DNA from: Phragmites australis
Lineage: Eukaryota; Streptophyta; Magnoliopsida; Poales; Poaceae
DNA length: 64,000 bases
Assembly: GCF_958298935.1 (NCBI RefSeq)
Contig: NC_084933.1
Location: 9,903,001-9,967,000 of the forward strand
Direction of reading: 5' to 3'
Shown here: positions 12,900 through 24,934 of the stretch, piece after piece
Layout: each line of letters starts with the position of its first letter
Numbering within the stretch: position 1 is the stretch's first letter
Position numbers and translations under genes: made by a program
Notes under the pieces: generated by a model
The model's database searches: none
What the model was told of the DNA's origin: nothing
Seen by the model: the letters and a program-made list of their open reading frames with translations, nothing else

Positions 12900-14760
12900 A
12901 ATCCTTTGTCACTTGTACAGCCGTACGCTAGTCAATAAGGGAATCATCTTGCAAGATTTCTTCACTATCCATCTTCACTGGTGTTGAGATTTCAGCAAAA
13001 TTGTTGCACTTGCCCTGTACCAGCACAGCAACACTAGTGCTTACAACCTCCTGCAGCAAGTTTATTGCTGATTCTATGGTGGCCTTATCAAAATTTGTCT
13101 TGGCGGATGCAGCTAGTAGCAGTCTTTTTGCCGTTGCTAGCCCACCATCCGAGTGAGCCAATGATTCACCTTTAAGAGCAGTCTTGGCTGATTCAATCGG
13201 TCTCACTTGAATCATCTGTTCGCCGTCATCCAGACACACAATGCCCCCTAGCTTTGTATTGCCAAGAGCTAGCAAAATGGACGCGTGCTACTGCATCTCC
13301 ATCAACACCTCGTTTGGCCAGCGTACATCTGGCCATGTTGCAGAGGCCGTTATCTCCTCCATCGGTAGAGGAGTGCCAAGGGCGACCGACAGACCTGCGC
13401 CAATTCTTCTACCATCCTCATCAATTACATGTTTCTTCTCCCACGCATCCGCACGCCCCCAAATAGCAGCCAAAATCTTCGGTACCTAGGTCACCAAGAG
13501 TCCTTGATCCTCAACAATTATCTGCGTTGACTAGAACTAATGAACATCCAGCAGTCCCACGCATAGCCGCTCACTAACTTTAGCACAAACCTCCAAGGAA
13601 ATGTCCTGATCAATGACCATCTCCTTGAAGTCAATCATTGCCTGCAAAACCGAATCCTCACCAGAGTGTGTCAATGCCTCCTTGGGTTGAAAGTTTGTTT
13701 CCTCCCCGGATGACACAACATGAACACATTTATCAACTAAAAATTTAGAAATGTCATGCATCTTGTATACCATCCCTTTGCCACCAAGGTGCATCATTTC
13801 CTCCATCTCTATTGCCTCCTGCATTGCATCTCCCTCGTTGGATGTCCCAAAAGCATTTGAGGTGCTCCCCTGATCACCGTTACTTTTTACCCGCTTATTG
13901 TCACTATATTTCGGATCTTTCACCTCACCATCTAAGAAGATCTCATATATCCCATCATCTACAACTATGTTCGTAGCCTCCGAGATTTGGTTAGCATCAA
14001 CCATAACCACACACATCCTAATGACCCCAGTCTTTTTTAGGTAGCTCATGTCCACCTTTTGAGTGGCTCCAAGAATAGTACCCACATCCCACAACGGCAT
14101 AACAGACTGTATTTCATATGGGACACCATAGACATTGACCCAGATATGCTGCAGATACTGACGTGGCTCAATCTTCTAGTTCCATTCCTCAAATATCATC
14201 ACCCCTTCCTCATTTTGGGTCTTGATCTCTTTTATTGCAACCATATGTTGTAATTCAACTTGACATGGGAAAGGAATGATGTATGCATCCTTACCATGTT
14301 CTTGTACCATCCATGGACATTTCACCGGAATGAGACGGACCATCTCTACCTTGACAAGCTCAGCCAGCACATTGCAATGCTTGATTCGGATGAGAGCCGT
14401 CGCCGCTTCTTTCTTCTGTGGTTTAGTAGAGCTATCATATGGGATTTGACAGAAACCAAGTCCATCATTGGCGAAACCACAGAAAGTTGTCGCTAGCTTC
14501 TAAGAACGGAGCAACGGGCACTGGGGAGTAAAGTGCTCATCCTCACAAATAGTACAACAAATTACCATTTTCTTCTTGCCCTTGTCCACACCTGAGCCTT
14601 TGCCCTTCTCCATGAATCGCTTCTTGCCCTAATTCACGGTGACCTGAGTATCTAAATGATATGCAGAATTGGCATGACTGGACTGCTGGTTCGCTGCAGA
14701 TGAGTTGTTCAGATTGTGCGACTTATGAGGTGGAGCCTGATTGCCAACATGACCTACGCC
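12900..14760 (-). pseudogene. LINE ORF1 (DUF4283-type nucleic-acid-binding protein, zinc knuckle)
   Basis: Minus-strand segments read, in order, a zinc knuckle near 14510-14570 (CCTICEDEHFTPQCPLLR, a CX2CX3HX4C variant), then a DUF4283-like block at 14370-13540 (VPYEIQSVMPLWDVG, LGATQKVDM, then a GIYEIFLDGE block), then a variable C-terminal region to about 12170. This ORF type binds element RNA in plant L1 particles. It is interrupted by stops near 14490, 14175 and 13480. A Gly-rich segment lies upstream at 14815-15090. Confidence 0.75.
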
Positions 14761-15100
14761 ACGACCGCCGCTCCTGTAATCCAACCGGCCACCTCCATCG
14801 TAGCGCACACGCGCTCAGGGAAAGGAGAATCGGGGAGGCCTTGATCTACCCCCCTCCCCCTCATCACGGTTGCCATAGCCACCATCATCGACTGATCCTC
14901 CGATGCAAGCAGCGCCACCGCCACCACAACATGTACCACAACCGCCATGAACTCCAGCACCACCTCCATCTTCGTCTAGACCAATAATGGGTACGCATAG
15001 CCTCGAGCTATTGGCTTTAAAAGTTTGGCAAAGCAAACTTTTGTTCTCATATACATCAAATGAAGTAGCCCCCAAGTCTAAAGAACACATTATTGGTAGG

Positions 15101-15860
15101 AGTCACAAGACATTTCACTACTAATGTTGATACTCACATATGGTGACCTAACATTAAACCTCTGGCGGCTATTGGAGGTGATTTTTTGGTTGGAGGCTTC
15201 AAAATTGGGAGATATCATGTCCATCCACTACATTTAAATGCTACTATAAGGTTAGTAATTTGATCTAGAATTGTTTTGATAGCTTGTTTTACTTCTTAAT
15301 TGGTTCTACATGTTGAAAATTTGCATTTTTATAGAGATGCATATTTATAGAGGTACGTCTCCAATTTTAAGCTATAATTTAAGGATTAGATTGCAATCAC
15401 CTCTTTAGAGATGTATGTACAATGCGTAGATGTAATCTAGCTCCAATTGAATGTTGATTAGCATTACATTAATTAACTTAGTGAATTTTAATTAATTATT
15501 AAAAATATCGTGTCATAAGGTATTATTTATTAATATTAGTTTATATGAATTTAATAGATTAAATTTGACAATTTGCATTATATTCTTATTGGTGTTTATT
15601 AAATGGATTTAAAATAATGAATAAAACATTGTGATAATAAAAGTTGTAGATGAACCGAAGATGAATGCTATGTGGACTGTTGCACCCTAGTGTACATTAG
15701 CGGCATGGCTGCTTTCCACATAACAACCACGACGTACAAGGCAAATAAGCGTGATGACTATATATGATATACATGCATTGATTGAAAGAATGAGAAGTAG
15801 TTTTCTATCACCAAGCATATCTAGCACTTGATTTGAAGGAGTTTTAAGCCTGGCTATACA
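15101..15860. other. AT-rich spacer, no gene seen
   Basis: Very AT-rich DNA between the LINE 5' side and the CACTA fragment. Short minus frames (15687-16106) are antisense shadows of repeated GTTGTC-type codons and are not coding. Confidence 0.4.
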
Positions 15861-15869
15861 TGTTGGATC

Positions 15870-16830
15870 TAGCACAGTGAAGATGAGATTGTACAGAAAG
15901 GGCAACACATTGTTGAAGAAGACAAAGATGATGATATGCCAACTGACGAAGACAATGACATGCCGGCTAACAAAGACAACGACATGCCAGCTGCCAAAGA
16001 CACATTGGTCGATGATGACAAAGATGATCTTGATCAGATGTTGCGCGATGGGGAGGATGACTTTATTAGTGAAAGACAGTCTCAAAAGTTTTTGTGTATG
16101 GTACAAGACTCTGAGGCATCATTGTTCCAGAGCTACAAGGAGTGCATAAAGCTACATATTGTGCTTACACTACTACAACTAAAGGCAAGCAACGATTGGT
16201 CCGATAAGAGCTTCATAGAGTTATTACACCTCTTGGGGGCATACTATAGCGCAAAGAGTTTGTAGAGTTGGATGCGTGTCCTGTGTGCAAAGCATCATGG
16301 TACAAGCGCAATGGTGATTATATCGATGATGTAGGTGAGAAGTGTAAAAGAAAAGACCCCCACTAAGGTGGTGTGGTATTTCTCTATAATTCCCCGTTTA
16401 AAGCATTTGTCAGCGAATAAAATGTATGCCAAAATGATACAATGACATGTCAAAGAGCATAAGAGAAATGGAATGCTAAGACACCCTGCTGATTCTTTGC
16501 CATGGAGGAACATCGATAGAAAATATAGGATGCACTTCACATATGATATGAAGAATATAAAGTTTGCGTTGACGGATGGGATGAATCTTTTCGGCAACAT
16601 GAGCAGTTGTCATAGAACTTGGCTCATGACTCTATGTATTTACAACCTTCCTCCATGGATGTGTATGAAGCAAATGTAAATTATGATGCCATTGCTGATC
16701 CAAGTGCAAAAGTAACATGGCAACGATATCGAAGTATACCTCAAACCATTAGTAGAAGATCTTATAATAATTCAGCATCCTTTTCCTTCATGCAATGTCT
16801 AGTTGTCTCACACATATGGTAGGTTCATAT
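15870..16830 (+). pseudogene. CACTA (En/Spm) TNP2 transposase fragment, copy 1
   Basis: Plus-strand sequence matches the N-terminal part of grass TNP2 transposases: MLRDGEDDFISERQSQKF, ASLFQSYKECIKL, KASNDWSDKSF, then across frame changes NGMLRHPADSLPWRNIDRK, NLFGNMSSCH and LCIYNLPPWMCMKQ. At least three frame breaks occur between 16260 and 16700. No CACTA terminus is visible nearby, so this is an internal relic. Confidence 0.85.
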
Positions 16831-17800
16831 GTGTTAATTCATATTCTTGAGCAATCTTCATGCATTATAGTTGTAGGTCAGTTTGTGGCATATTTGTTTA
16901 ATTTATATCCTTTATGTGCCAAGAGTCGAAAATATAGTATACACTCCTCAATGTGTCTTTAGTGACAATATGCATGTCTCTCACAAGTTATTCAAATACT
17001 TGTATGCATAAATTTAGGGGGAGTCTATTCTATGTTTTGTGACTTTTAAGACTAACAATGTTTGCAAGCTTATCTTTTTAGTCTCATATTTAGATGGTGA
17101 CATCCACGAAGGTATGCTATGCTTGTATCTTTACAATTGATATTTCTCTATTTTGTATCATTTATCTTAAATTACTTCTGTTGACTTAAATGTTAAATTG
17201 TGCATATAATTTACCTTTCATCACATGTATGCACAAATTTAGGGGATGTTTAGTCTATATTATGTGGCTTCATGAAATTTTGATCCATGTGCCTTAAAAA
17301 TCCAAATGATCATAATTTGTGAAGATCTCCCTTGTGCTTGTAATGTTTTCTCTTTTCGGTGTTTGATTCCAAAGGGAGAGAAATTTTGGGACCAAAGCAG
17401 GCATAGTGCATAGTCATAGGGGAGAAACCTTTGAGACCAAAGGGAGAGAAGAAACCATCAATGGATTAAGGAGGAGCCTTACATTCATTGTGACCATAGA
17501 ATGGGGATGAAGTTAAGGTAAGAGCAAGGTATGTATATTTTAATTTTTCATGCATTCTTAAAATTGATATTCCCTTAGGTCATCACATATCCTTACAGAT
17601 GGGTACAAATGAGAGTACTTCACCTTACACGCAACATTGTTCATAATAGTCCAAGACTAACCTTCCCTTGGTAACCTGTCAGGCTAGACTATAAAAGGAT
17701 TCAATTGATGAATCCAGAGCTTGGATGAAACATTGAGTATGTGGTTGAAGAGCAGCCGAAAAATGATGTACATGCATCATGGTATGTTTCTTCACTAGGA
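16831..17800. other. AT-rich repeat-like stretch, no gene seen
   Basis: AT-rich sequence with two similar phrases (ATAAATTTAGGGGGAG at about 17009 and CAAATTTAGGGGATG at about 17232). It is probably the degenerate remainder of the CACTA element or another repeat. Nothing coding is supported. Confidence 0.35.
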
Positions 17801-17814
17801 TCACATGTACCTCA

Positions 17815-18930
17815 TGTAATGCCCTAGGTGGATTTGCTAAACAAGAAAAAAGAAAAGAAGAAGAAAGGGGAAAAAAGAAAATAAAAATAAAACCTCCCAC
17901 TTTTGCCCAGCTTGGGCCCAAACTGGCCATCCCCTTTGGGCCCATCCAAGGCCCAGCCGCCCCTCTCCTTTCACCTAACCCTAACCCCACCTACGCTGGC
18001 CGAATTATCCCCCTCACAGTCGAATACGCCTTGCTCAGTATGGAATGGTAGGTTAGGGTCTAAGCTTTCCATAGAGGGGAAAAAAGTCCAATTTGGTTGA
18101 TCGGTTCGTCCGGTGCGCCCATTTGAATCTTGCTATCTTGAATTGTGTTGTTGCTGCTACAGTGCTGCCTTGACAGTCATTTCCACAACCTTAGAGTTTT
18201 CTCCTATAGAACTTGTCTATTATAAAGTTGAATCTATCATCGATATCTAGCTGCTATTAAATTTTCAGAAATTTTGGCAGTTTAGTTTGTGCATAGTCAT
18301 TGGTGGGAAATTGTTGTGTTGTAGTGTCACTCTTGTAGACACGGTCTGTTTGAGGGTTGTTTCAGAGACTTTAGAAATTTTTATGAATTTCCTCATAATA
18401 AAAAAGTTGTAGACAATGTTGTAGTATAGCTTCTTATAAAAATTTATATTTTTTGGAGCAGTGTACTGTCGATGGTGTTTGTAGAAGTTCGTTAGACTGA
18501 ACTTAGAGGCAGATTTTGTCCTTTGTTTTCCATTGCGATTTACGCCATTTTAACGATAGAATAAAAATTGTCTTCACGAAAGTTGTAGCTTTCATTCTGT
18601 AGATTTCAAAAATGCCATATTTTGCTTTGGTCCATTTAGTGGATAACAAGGTAGGAAAAAGACAAGCAGTGCTAGTACAGTGAGCTAAGCATTAGATAGG
18701 CAGTTTGAGAGGGAGTTGTTGGGTTTTGGGCATAGCGGCACTTTACCTTTCAATTATGAATGCTATCTTGAGGATTTGTACTGAGTGGTGACTTGTGAAT
18801 AGGTGGCTTCGCTCCTGACCGTGCTTGAGCCCTTTGCTCCCTTCAGAAGTGTCGACGATTGGTGAACCGCCAATCTAACGAATTTGTTGAAGAAATAGGG
18901 GATGCGTGAAGTAGACGAATCACAAGGGAA
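17815..18930 (+). repeat. Possible Gypsy LTR-like segment
   Basis: Begins TGTAATGCCCTAGGTGG and has the pattern of grass Gypsy LTRs (GC-rich head with CCCAGCTTGGGCCC, AT-rich body with AAAGTTGTAGACAA-type phrases, later GTTGTAGCTTTCAT). No matching second LTR, primer site or target duplication was found, so ends are uncertain. Confidence 0.35.
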
Positions 18931-19989
18931 CACACAGGAGGTTTTAAACAGGTCTGGGTCTCTTTGAATACATCTTGTTTGTCCTATATTGATCTGAACA
19001 TGTTACAAGGGGGTGTGTGACTAGCCTAGATGGATCTAAACCTAGTCGATGACCTCCTTCCTCGAGTTCTGTTGGCTTGTCTTGCTTTGGTTCGACTTGT
19101 ATGGGCTTGTGTTGCTCTGGTTCAACTTGTATGGGCTTGTCCTCCATAGGGTCTCTTGGCTCTGTATATGTATATGGGGGTGTCGTACGTCCTCTGGACT
19201 CCTCTTTCATATTCTTGGAGATAAACCTTCCCAGTTAGGAGATGCCTTGGGTATCTACGAGTAGTTTTCTTTCATCCATGCATCCCCTTCCTGGAGATAA
19301 AGATATGCCCCAAGAATTATGAGAAACTCTGGCATCAAGTAAACATAAGCTTTTTGTCTGATCATATCATCGAGTAGGACTCGGATCTCTGATTAGGGTG
19401 AATCTTCTAACTAGGGTTTTAGTTTTCTACTTGGGATACCAAATGCCTTCGAGTTCGCGAGAGATCTCTCAAGAAGGTGTTCCATCTGAGTAGGTTTTTT
19501 AATACCTCTAATCGGGATTCTGAACACCTCCGAGTCCCTAATAGAGTCCTCGAGAAGGTGTTACATCTGGGTAGATTGTCTAGTCAGTATGTAAAGAATC
19601 ATCCCGTCCTTGCAAAGGTATGAGGGAGATAAGACTCATCGCTGGCTAGGCTCGGAAATTGAATTGTTGTAGTGGAAATTTTGCGTAGTGGTGAAAAGAT
19701 TCCCTATCACGAGCGCAAATGGGTTACTGTTCAGTCTTTTCGACTGTACCCCGTGCGCTAAAAAATTCAAAAGATAAATGGGTGCACCGACGACCGCCTC
19801 TTTGTATGTGCGAGACAGCTAAAAAGATGTAGCCTCAATGACCATGCGTTGCTTGGGCATATCTGGCTCATAATGTGGCCTCATCTGTAATTAATATTTA
19901 GGAGATGAAGCGATGCGTCTCTCTACCTGTTGGCCTCTATAAGCCCCCTAGGTGCTGGGGTCTTGGCTGCATCAAACCTAAACTCGATC

Positions 19990-20451
19990 ATGGAACCTCC
20001 TCCTTCGCCCGAATACAGTCCTTCATCTCTTGACTATTCACCATCCTTCCCCAAGTATTGACCCCTTTCCCCACCATCATCTCTAACCGAATCTGGTTCG
20101 GTGGTGGAGGTTATCGACATCTCCTCCGATGAGGAGGCTGAAGGGACGGCGATGACTCATGGTATCCCTGTTAAAGATGGCAAGCCCCTGGCATCTCCAG
20201 TCCAAGATGAGGTGGACTGGGACATTCTAGAGGCGGAAATAGAGGAGGAGGAAGCGACGGCTGAGGCGGAGAAGAGGGAGGCATCTGACAGCATCTCCGT
20301 TAAAGATGGCAAGACACCGGCCGCTTCATCCTCTCCGTCCTGTGTTATTCCAGCAAGGACGATCAGAGGGAGTAGCCGGAGCAGCGACACTGATGATGAT
20401 GGTGGAGAGCAAATGCCTCTTCAAACCCTATGTCATCGGAGATGTCGATGA
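19990..20451 (+). pseudogene. Antisense ORF of Tat-like Gypsy element
   Basis: From ATG 19990 the frame reads MEPPPSPEYSPSSLDYSPS, has one stop near 20060, then continues through VVEVIDISSDEEAEG to 20451 (Ser/Pro- then acid-rich). TCTATAAGCCCC at about 19935 is a TATA-like box at a suitable distance. It lies downstream of and antisense to the integrase. The acidic, low-complexity protein has no function I can name. Confidence 0.5.
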
Positions 20452-21160
20452 TCGAGCGGAGACACCAACGAGTTTGACATTGGGCCAGAGTCTCGCGACC
20501 CTATCCTCTCCATTGGACCAGTGGTTGGAGAGAGACAAGGCAGTCTCTCCTTGCTCTTGCCGAGTCGGTGAAGTTTTGTTGGTCGAAGACTCTCCTTCCT
20601 CTTCGTCAAGTAGATCTTTTAGGACTTGTAATCCTATTTCTCTTAGCTTATCTGTAAAAAAGCTCACAATCTTGTTAAATTAAAGATCACTATTTCTACT
20701 GCAATGCCTGTATATGACTATGAATCTTCTCGTGAATACAAGGACATTTTTAAACAAGTATTCGGTCTTTGTTTCTTCCGAGTAGGTTAGGGAGCTTTCA
20801 AAATGTTCATTGCGGTCACCTTAGGTCAGACTCTGAGTGGAGAACGTCTTAGCTCTCAGGCACTTCAGGGGCACGATAAGGTTTTATGCGGTTCCTAAAG
20901 ACATTTTTTCCTTTCTTGTCAGAAATATGGTGCGCTTGACAAGTTTTGTAATGCTAGTGTATGTGAAGCCCCCGACTGGTTATTGAGAAAGGATTCCGGG
21001 ATTGGCAGTCTTAGAAATCTGAGTGAGCATATGGACGTAAGTGCCCAAATAGTGGCTTATCTCAGTTATTTTTTTAAGGCATTGTCTCAAAATAGGTAAA
21101 AGACATATATTGATAATATGACAACTAATATTTACAAAATATATCGTAAATACTTACACA
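20452..21160. other. Gypsy-derived non-coding stretch
   Basis: Lies between the antisense ORF and the integrase C-terminus. It contains Gypsy-like phrases but no recognisable domain. The plus frame 20306-20683 is an offset continuation of the antisense ORF region. Confidence 0.35.
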
Positions 21161-21164
21161 TAAA

Positions 21165-22040
21165 ACTTGCAAAGTTGATCGATATTCCAAGAACTTTTAA
21201 AGACTTGACCATCCTCCATAACTAACCTATACAACCCTGGTCAGTTGGATTTACAATCCTATAGGGACCTTCCCACTTTGGAGATAGCTTGTTATTGCTT
21301 TTCTGGCTTGTACGAGTCATAGAACCATATCTCAGGGTTCAAAAGATCTTTTGCGGATGTTCTAGTTATGGTAGCATCGGAGAGCTTGTTGGTACCGCAC
21401 TAATCTTATCAACACTTATGTCCTTTTCTTCTCAAGAACATTGAGGTCATCCTGTCATCTCGAGGTTTGATCCTTATCAGCGTATAGTTCAACTCAGGGA
21501 GTTTGATCTTTAGTTCACAGGGTAGCATTGCTTCGGCTCAATTGACTAGAAGGAAAGGTGTTTCACCCATCACTCTGTTGGACATCATTCGAAGTGCCCA
21601 GAGTACGTTAGGCAACTTGGAAGCCCGGGCTTTAGCATAAGCAGATAAGCAGTTGAAGACACGGGTTTTGATTCCTTGATGTACTAGGCCGTTTGTCCAC
21701 TTGACTTGGCCATTGCTTTATGGATGTGCCACGGACACAAAGCAGGTTGTAGTGCCGAGTTCCTCATAGTAATCGACAAACACCGCGCTGGAGAATTAAG
21801 TGTCGTTGTATGTGATGATCCTACTTCGAACGCTGAATCTTGTCATGACACTTTTCATGATGGACTTCTTGGTAGCCGCATACGTGGTTTTTTTAACTGG
21901 TTCTACTTTAATCCACTTAGTGAAGGTATCAATTGTGACGAATAAGAACTTGAAGTCCCCAGGCGCTACCGAGAAGGGCCCTAGAATATCCCGCCCCCAA
22001 GTCATGAATGGCCACAACAAGGGGATCATCTGTAGGGCTT
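21165..22040 (-). pseudogene. Gypsy integrase fragment
   Basis: Minus-strand reading shows WGRDILGPFSVAPGDFKF, FVTIDTFTKWIKVEPV and FSVRSRIITYND in the core domain (22029-21796). Further on, SPKWEGPYR-like and YRLVMEDGQVFKSSWN, then IDQLCKFY, mark the C-terminus at about 21310-21165. The catalytic region downstream of ITYND is broken by stops, and the expected IITDNG has become IITYND. Not functional. Confidence 0.8.
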
Positions 22041-22357
22041 GAGCGGGTTAATGTACTCTTCTACTGTAAAATTGACAAAATGTGCACTTTTCTACTAACT
22101 CGCTGGATCATGGAGAGCCATAGGCCAATAGAAACCTTGTCTAAATGCCTTTCCGTCTAGGGTTCAGAATAGAGAAGAGCTCAGCATACCCATCTATGGA
22201 TTACTTGATGAGCCCATGGCTCCTTTGGATACGATCAATACCGCCAATAATCCTCAAATCATACAATGTCCAATTACAAGAGCACGTGCACGATAATTGG
22301 ACCACCAAGTGAACTCATCCCTTACTGTTCATTCTTCCTTCGATGGATTACTACTAA

Positions 22358-23115
22358 ATTTTTATGATGTTTTATTGCTTAGTAACGTGAGAGAAGCAAC
22401 ACAACCTTACCCGAACGTCACCCCTCGAAGGCCAAGTCTACTCGGGCTCAAGGCTAAGCTCTAGTTGTGGTCGATGTCGTGGTCGTGGTCAAGTCCCAGG
22501 ATAGCACGTCAATAACACGGGCATAACTCTCTCATACGAAGTCCATTTTAGGCAATCTTGGACATTCTGTAGAGCTTACGACGAGCCCTTTCTAATGGAT
22601 ATGAGCTGGACCAAATATTCCTTATGGTGTAGTCAGAGTCAAAGGAATAAGGTGCTATGCCACCGTTTTGGACCCAGTTGGGTCTTGTAATCATGTCGGA
22701 GTCGAGTCTAGGTTATACACGCCTCTTTCCATGGCTGCACAACCCTAGGTTGACCCCCTCCCCCCTATAAATATACGGCAACCATCGTAGTTTAGGCTTG
22801 AATTTAGCTTAAATTATTCTATTTTAGACAGTTTCGTCGTTTATCGGTTTGTTGAACCCCAAACTCGATCATTGGTAATTAGCAATATTCAGATTGCATC
22901 AACCTGTTCTTGCTTGTGTTCTCGATTCGCTTACAGGAAAAGCCTTCTTGGCAAGGTCAACCGCGTCTTAGCATGGTTGATAACCATGGAGTAGTGGTGT
23001 AGTGGTTGTGAGGGTTCTTGATCTATTCTGTTCGGAGCCTTTGGATCATCAACGTCAAAGCTCCACCAATTAACTTATCATATTACCTTTCGGAAGACCC
23101 AGCAAAAGTGCATCA
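22358..23115 (+). repeat. LTR of a Tekay-like Gypsy element (left limit uncertain)
   Basis: The right end is well placed: ...GTGCATCA ends at 23115, two bases before a tRNA-Met primer site. It contains TATAAATATACGGC near 22767 (TATA region), GCATAACTCTCTCATACG and other phrases typical of grass Gypsy LTRs. The start TGATGTTTTATTGC at 22358 is a guess. Confidence 0.55.
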
Positions 23116-23117
23116 AG

Positions 23118-23129
23118 TGGTATCAGAGC
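23118..23129 (+). other. Retrotransposon primer binding site
   Basis: TGGTATCAGAGC is the standard complement of the 3' end of initiator tRNA-Met, used to prime reverse transcription, and lies 2 nt after the LTR end. Confidence 0.9.
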
Positions 23130-23317
23130 TTCAGTTGCTCGTTAGGTAATCTTAGTTATCCCCTTTATTTAGTTTTGTTCTATTACCTAGAGTCCAGAAA
23201 AATTACCCCACAAAAATATTTAGATCATAGTTTTTCCGCTGTTCAAACCACTTTGAGCTTTTCGTAATTTTGTTTTCAGTTTTCGTGTTGTTGAGTTTGA
23301 GTCCATCGTCGGTGTCT

Positions 23318-24330
23318 TTGTTGCTGGTCGAGTTCGTGTTCTAGTTTCTAGTGTTGAGTCTTTGCTATCTTAGTCGTCTCATATCTCGATTTGCCCTTGT
23401 CTGCTTTAGTCAAGATTGTGTCACAGTCCATGTCGACCACTAGTCAAGTTTGACCATCAACTCGGGTTCAACTACTAGTCGTGTTCGACCACCTACTCCG
23501 CTTCGACCACTAGTCGGGTTCGACCATCAACTCAGGTTCGACCACTAGTTGTGTTCGATCACCTACTCGAATTCGACAATCTACTCAGGTTCGACCACTA
23601 GTCGAGTCAACCATCTACTCGGGTTCGACCACCCACTCGGGGTTTCGATCAGTCACTTCGACCACCCACTCGGGGTCCGACCAGATACTCTGACCACCCA
23701 CTCGGGTCCGACCACCTAGTTGCCGCGACCACCTAGTCAGATTTGCCCACCTTCTTGGATTCGACCACTTAATCAGAGTTGCCCACCTTCTTGGATCCGA
23801 CCACCATAGCCGAAACAGAGGTAGCCAAAGTTCAGAGAGATAGTATATTTTTATTACCTTTATACCCCTACTCTCCGAAAAACATTTGTGACCCATATAC
23901 CTCTTTTAACATAGAAAAGTCAGTAGAAGAGTTTTGAGTTTGTGTCACATTCGTGAAAAAAAAAAGAAAGCAAAAAGTGTAAAAAGAGAGAAAAAGAGAG
24001 AATTAAAAAAAGAAAGTGAAGAGTGCAAAAATAGAGAAAAAGAGAGAGAATCAGTTTGCATTACGAAATTTGTTCCATTGTGCTTGTGTCTGATATAGTC
24101 TTCGGCTTGCTTAAGCTAGTTCTAGGAACGTGATCGGGCCAGCAACTGTGAAGAGTATTGTAGACTTTTATTCAGTTTTGCTAATCTGATTTCATTAATT
24201 GCTATTCCTTGCTACTAAATATTGCCTGTCCAAGCTACACCTTCTCTCGATCAGAACGGTTTGTTGTACACTTGAGGGTGTGTAACTCCACCTCCATCAC
24301 CTAGTAGTAGATAGAGATAATCCGTCAATG
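23318..24330 (+). repeat. Left arm of large inverted repeat (Gypsy leader, plus orientation)
   Basis: Untranslated leader between primer site and gag. It matches the reverse complement of 24935-25978 over most of its length, for example TTGCTGGTCGAG at 23324 against CTCGACCAGC at 25968, and CTACACCTTCTCTCGATCAG at 24235 against its complement at 25093. Confidence 0.88.
23440..23800 (+). repeat. 17-18-bp tandem array in Gypsy leader
   Basis: About 20 units of the type TTCGACCACTAGTCGGG / TTCGACCATCAACTCGGG in series. The inverted copy at 25530-25870 keeps a diverged version of the same array. Confidence 0.8.
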
Positions 24331-24335
24331 TATAC

Positions 24336-24893
24336 CCTATTCCACCATATGATTGCAAAAATTTTCAATTCACTAGCGGCTTGCCTAACTCTATGCACTT
24401 CAAGAACTAAATGAGCATTGAACTTCTGTTCTACCATCATCTTCTAATCTAAATACCTTTCAACATCATAAGCACCCTCAAAAGATGGTATAGTAAACTT
24501 AACCTTAACAAATGGATCATCATTAATACGTGGGTTATGGTACTAAAGATTATTACTTCTCATACCTTGACAATCGAAGTTCAATCAGTTCCTTTGTCGT
24601 TCATCAAAGGCGTCACGTTCTTATCTCAAAATTTCATCATCCGCAACGGAATCCTCTTGTTCATAAGCTACACCATGAGGATCCACTCGACCATTGTTTG
24701 GTGGCGGATTAACCAATCGATCAAAGCATGTATTGAGCATTGCAATGCTTTCCTTGAGTCATTGCAATGCGGTATTAGTTCCCACAAGCTTCTTGTCGAT
24801 GTCGTCATTAATAGTTTGTCGATGATCATCCAACAACATTGTGAGTTCTTCTCTCAAAACATACTCTTTCGCATTCAATGCTTCACCTGCCAT
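24336..24893 (-). pseudogene. Gypsy gag fragment
   Basis: Minus strand from ATG 24893: MAGEALNAKEYVLREELTM, then NDDPFVKVKFTIPSFEG, MVEQKFNAHLV and HRVRQAASELKIFAIIWW, the typical Gypsy gag (retrotrans_gag-like) block. At least five in-frame stops occur, most explained by C-to-T type changes (e.g. TGG to TAG, CGA to TGA). It belongs to the minus-oriented copy whose leader is the right arm, and is cut off at 24336 where the plus-oriented leader begins. Confidence 0.8.
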
Positions 24894-24934
24894 GTTTAGT
24901 CGAAGATACAAAACAACGAAAGATAAATTATCCC

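Larger units (their letters stand above)
8590..15100 (-). mobile_element. Decayed L1-type LINE retrotransposon
   Basis: About 6.5 kb on the minus strand, with parts in the L1 order: ORF1 with a zinc knuckle (about 15090-12170), AP endonuclease (12062-11307), reverse transcriptase (about 11106-9835) and a 3' zinc-binding zf-RVT-like segment (about 9060-8600, KCTFCNHNK at 8935-8955). Many stops and frame shifts split every ORF. The exact ends, poly(A) tail and target duplication could not be fixed; T-runs at 8456 and 8710 are candidates for the tail. Confidence 0.9.
18940..22110 (-). mobile_element. Degenerate Tat-like Gypsy element, 3' part
   Basis: On the minus strand the integrase core (22029-21796) and integrase C-terminus (about 21310-21165) are recognisable, followed to the left by a plus-strand (antisense) ORF at 19990-20451. 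This order (pol, then antisense ORF, then 3' LTR) is known for Tat-lineage Gypsy elements. A short duplicated phrase (TTGTATGGGCTTGT, about 19098-19142) occurs near the left end. LTR boundaries were not resolved. Confidence 0.6.
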
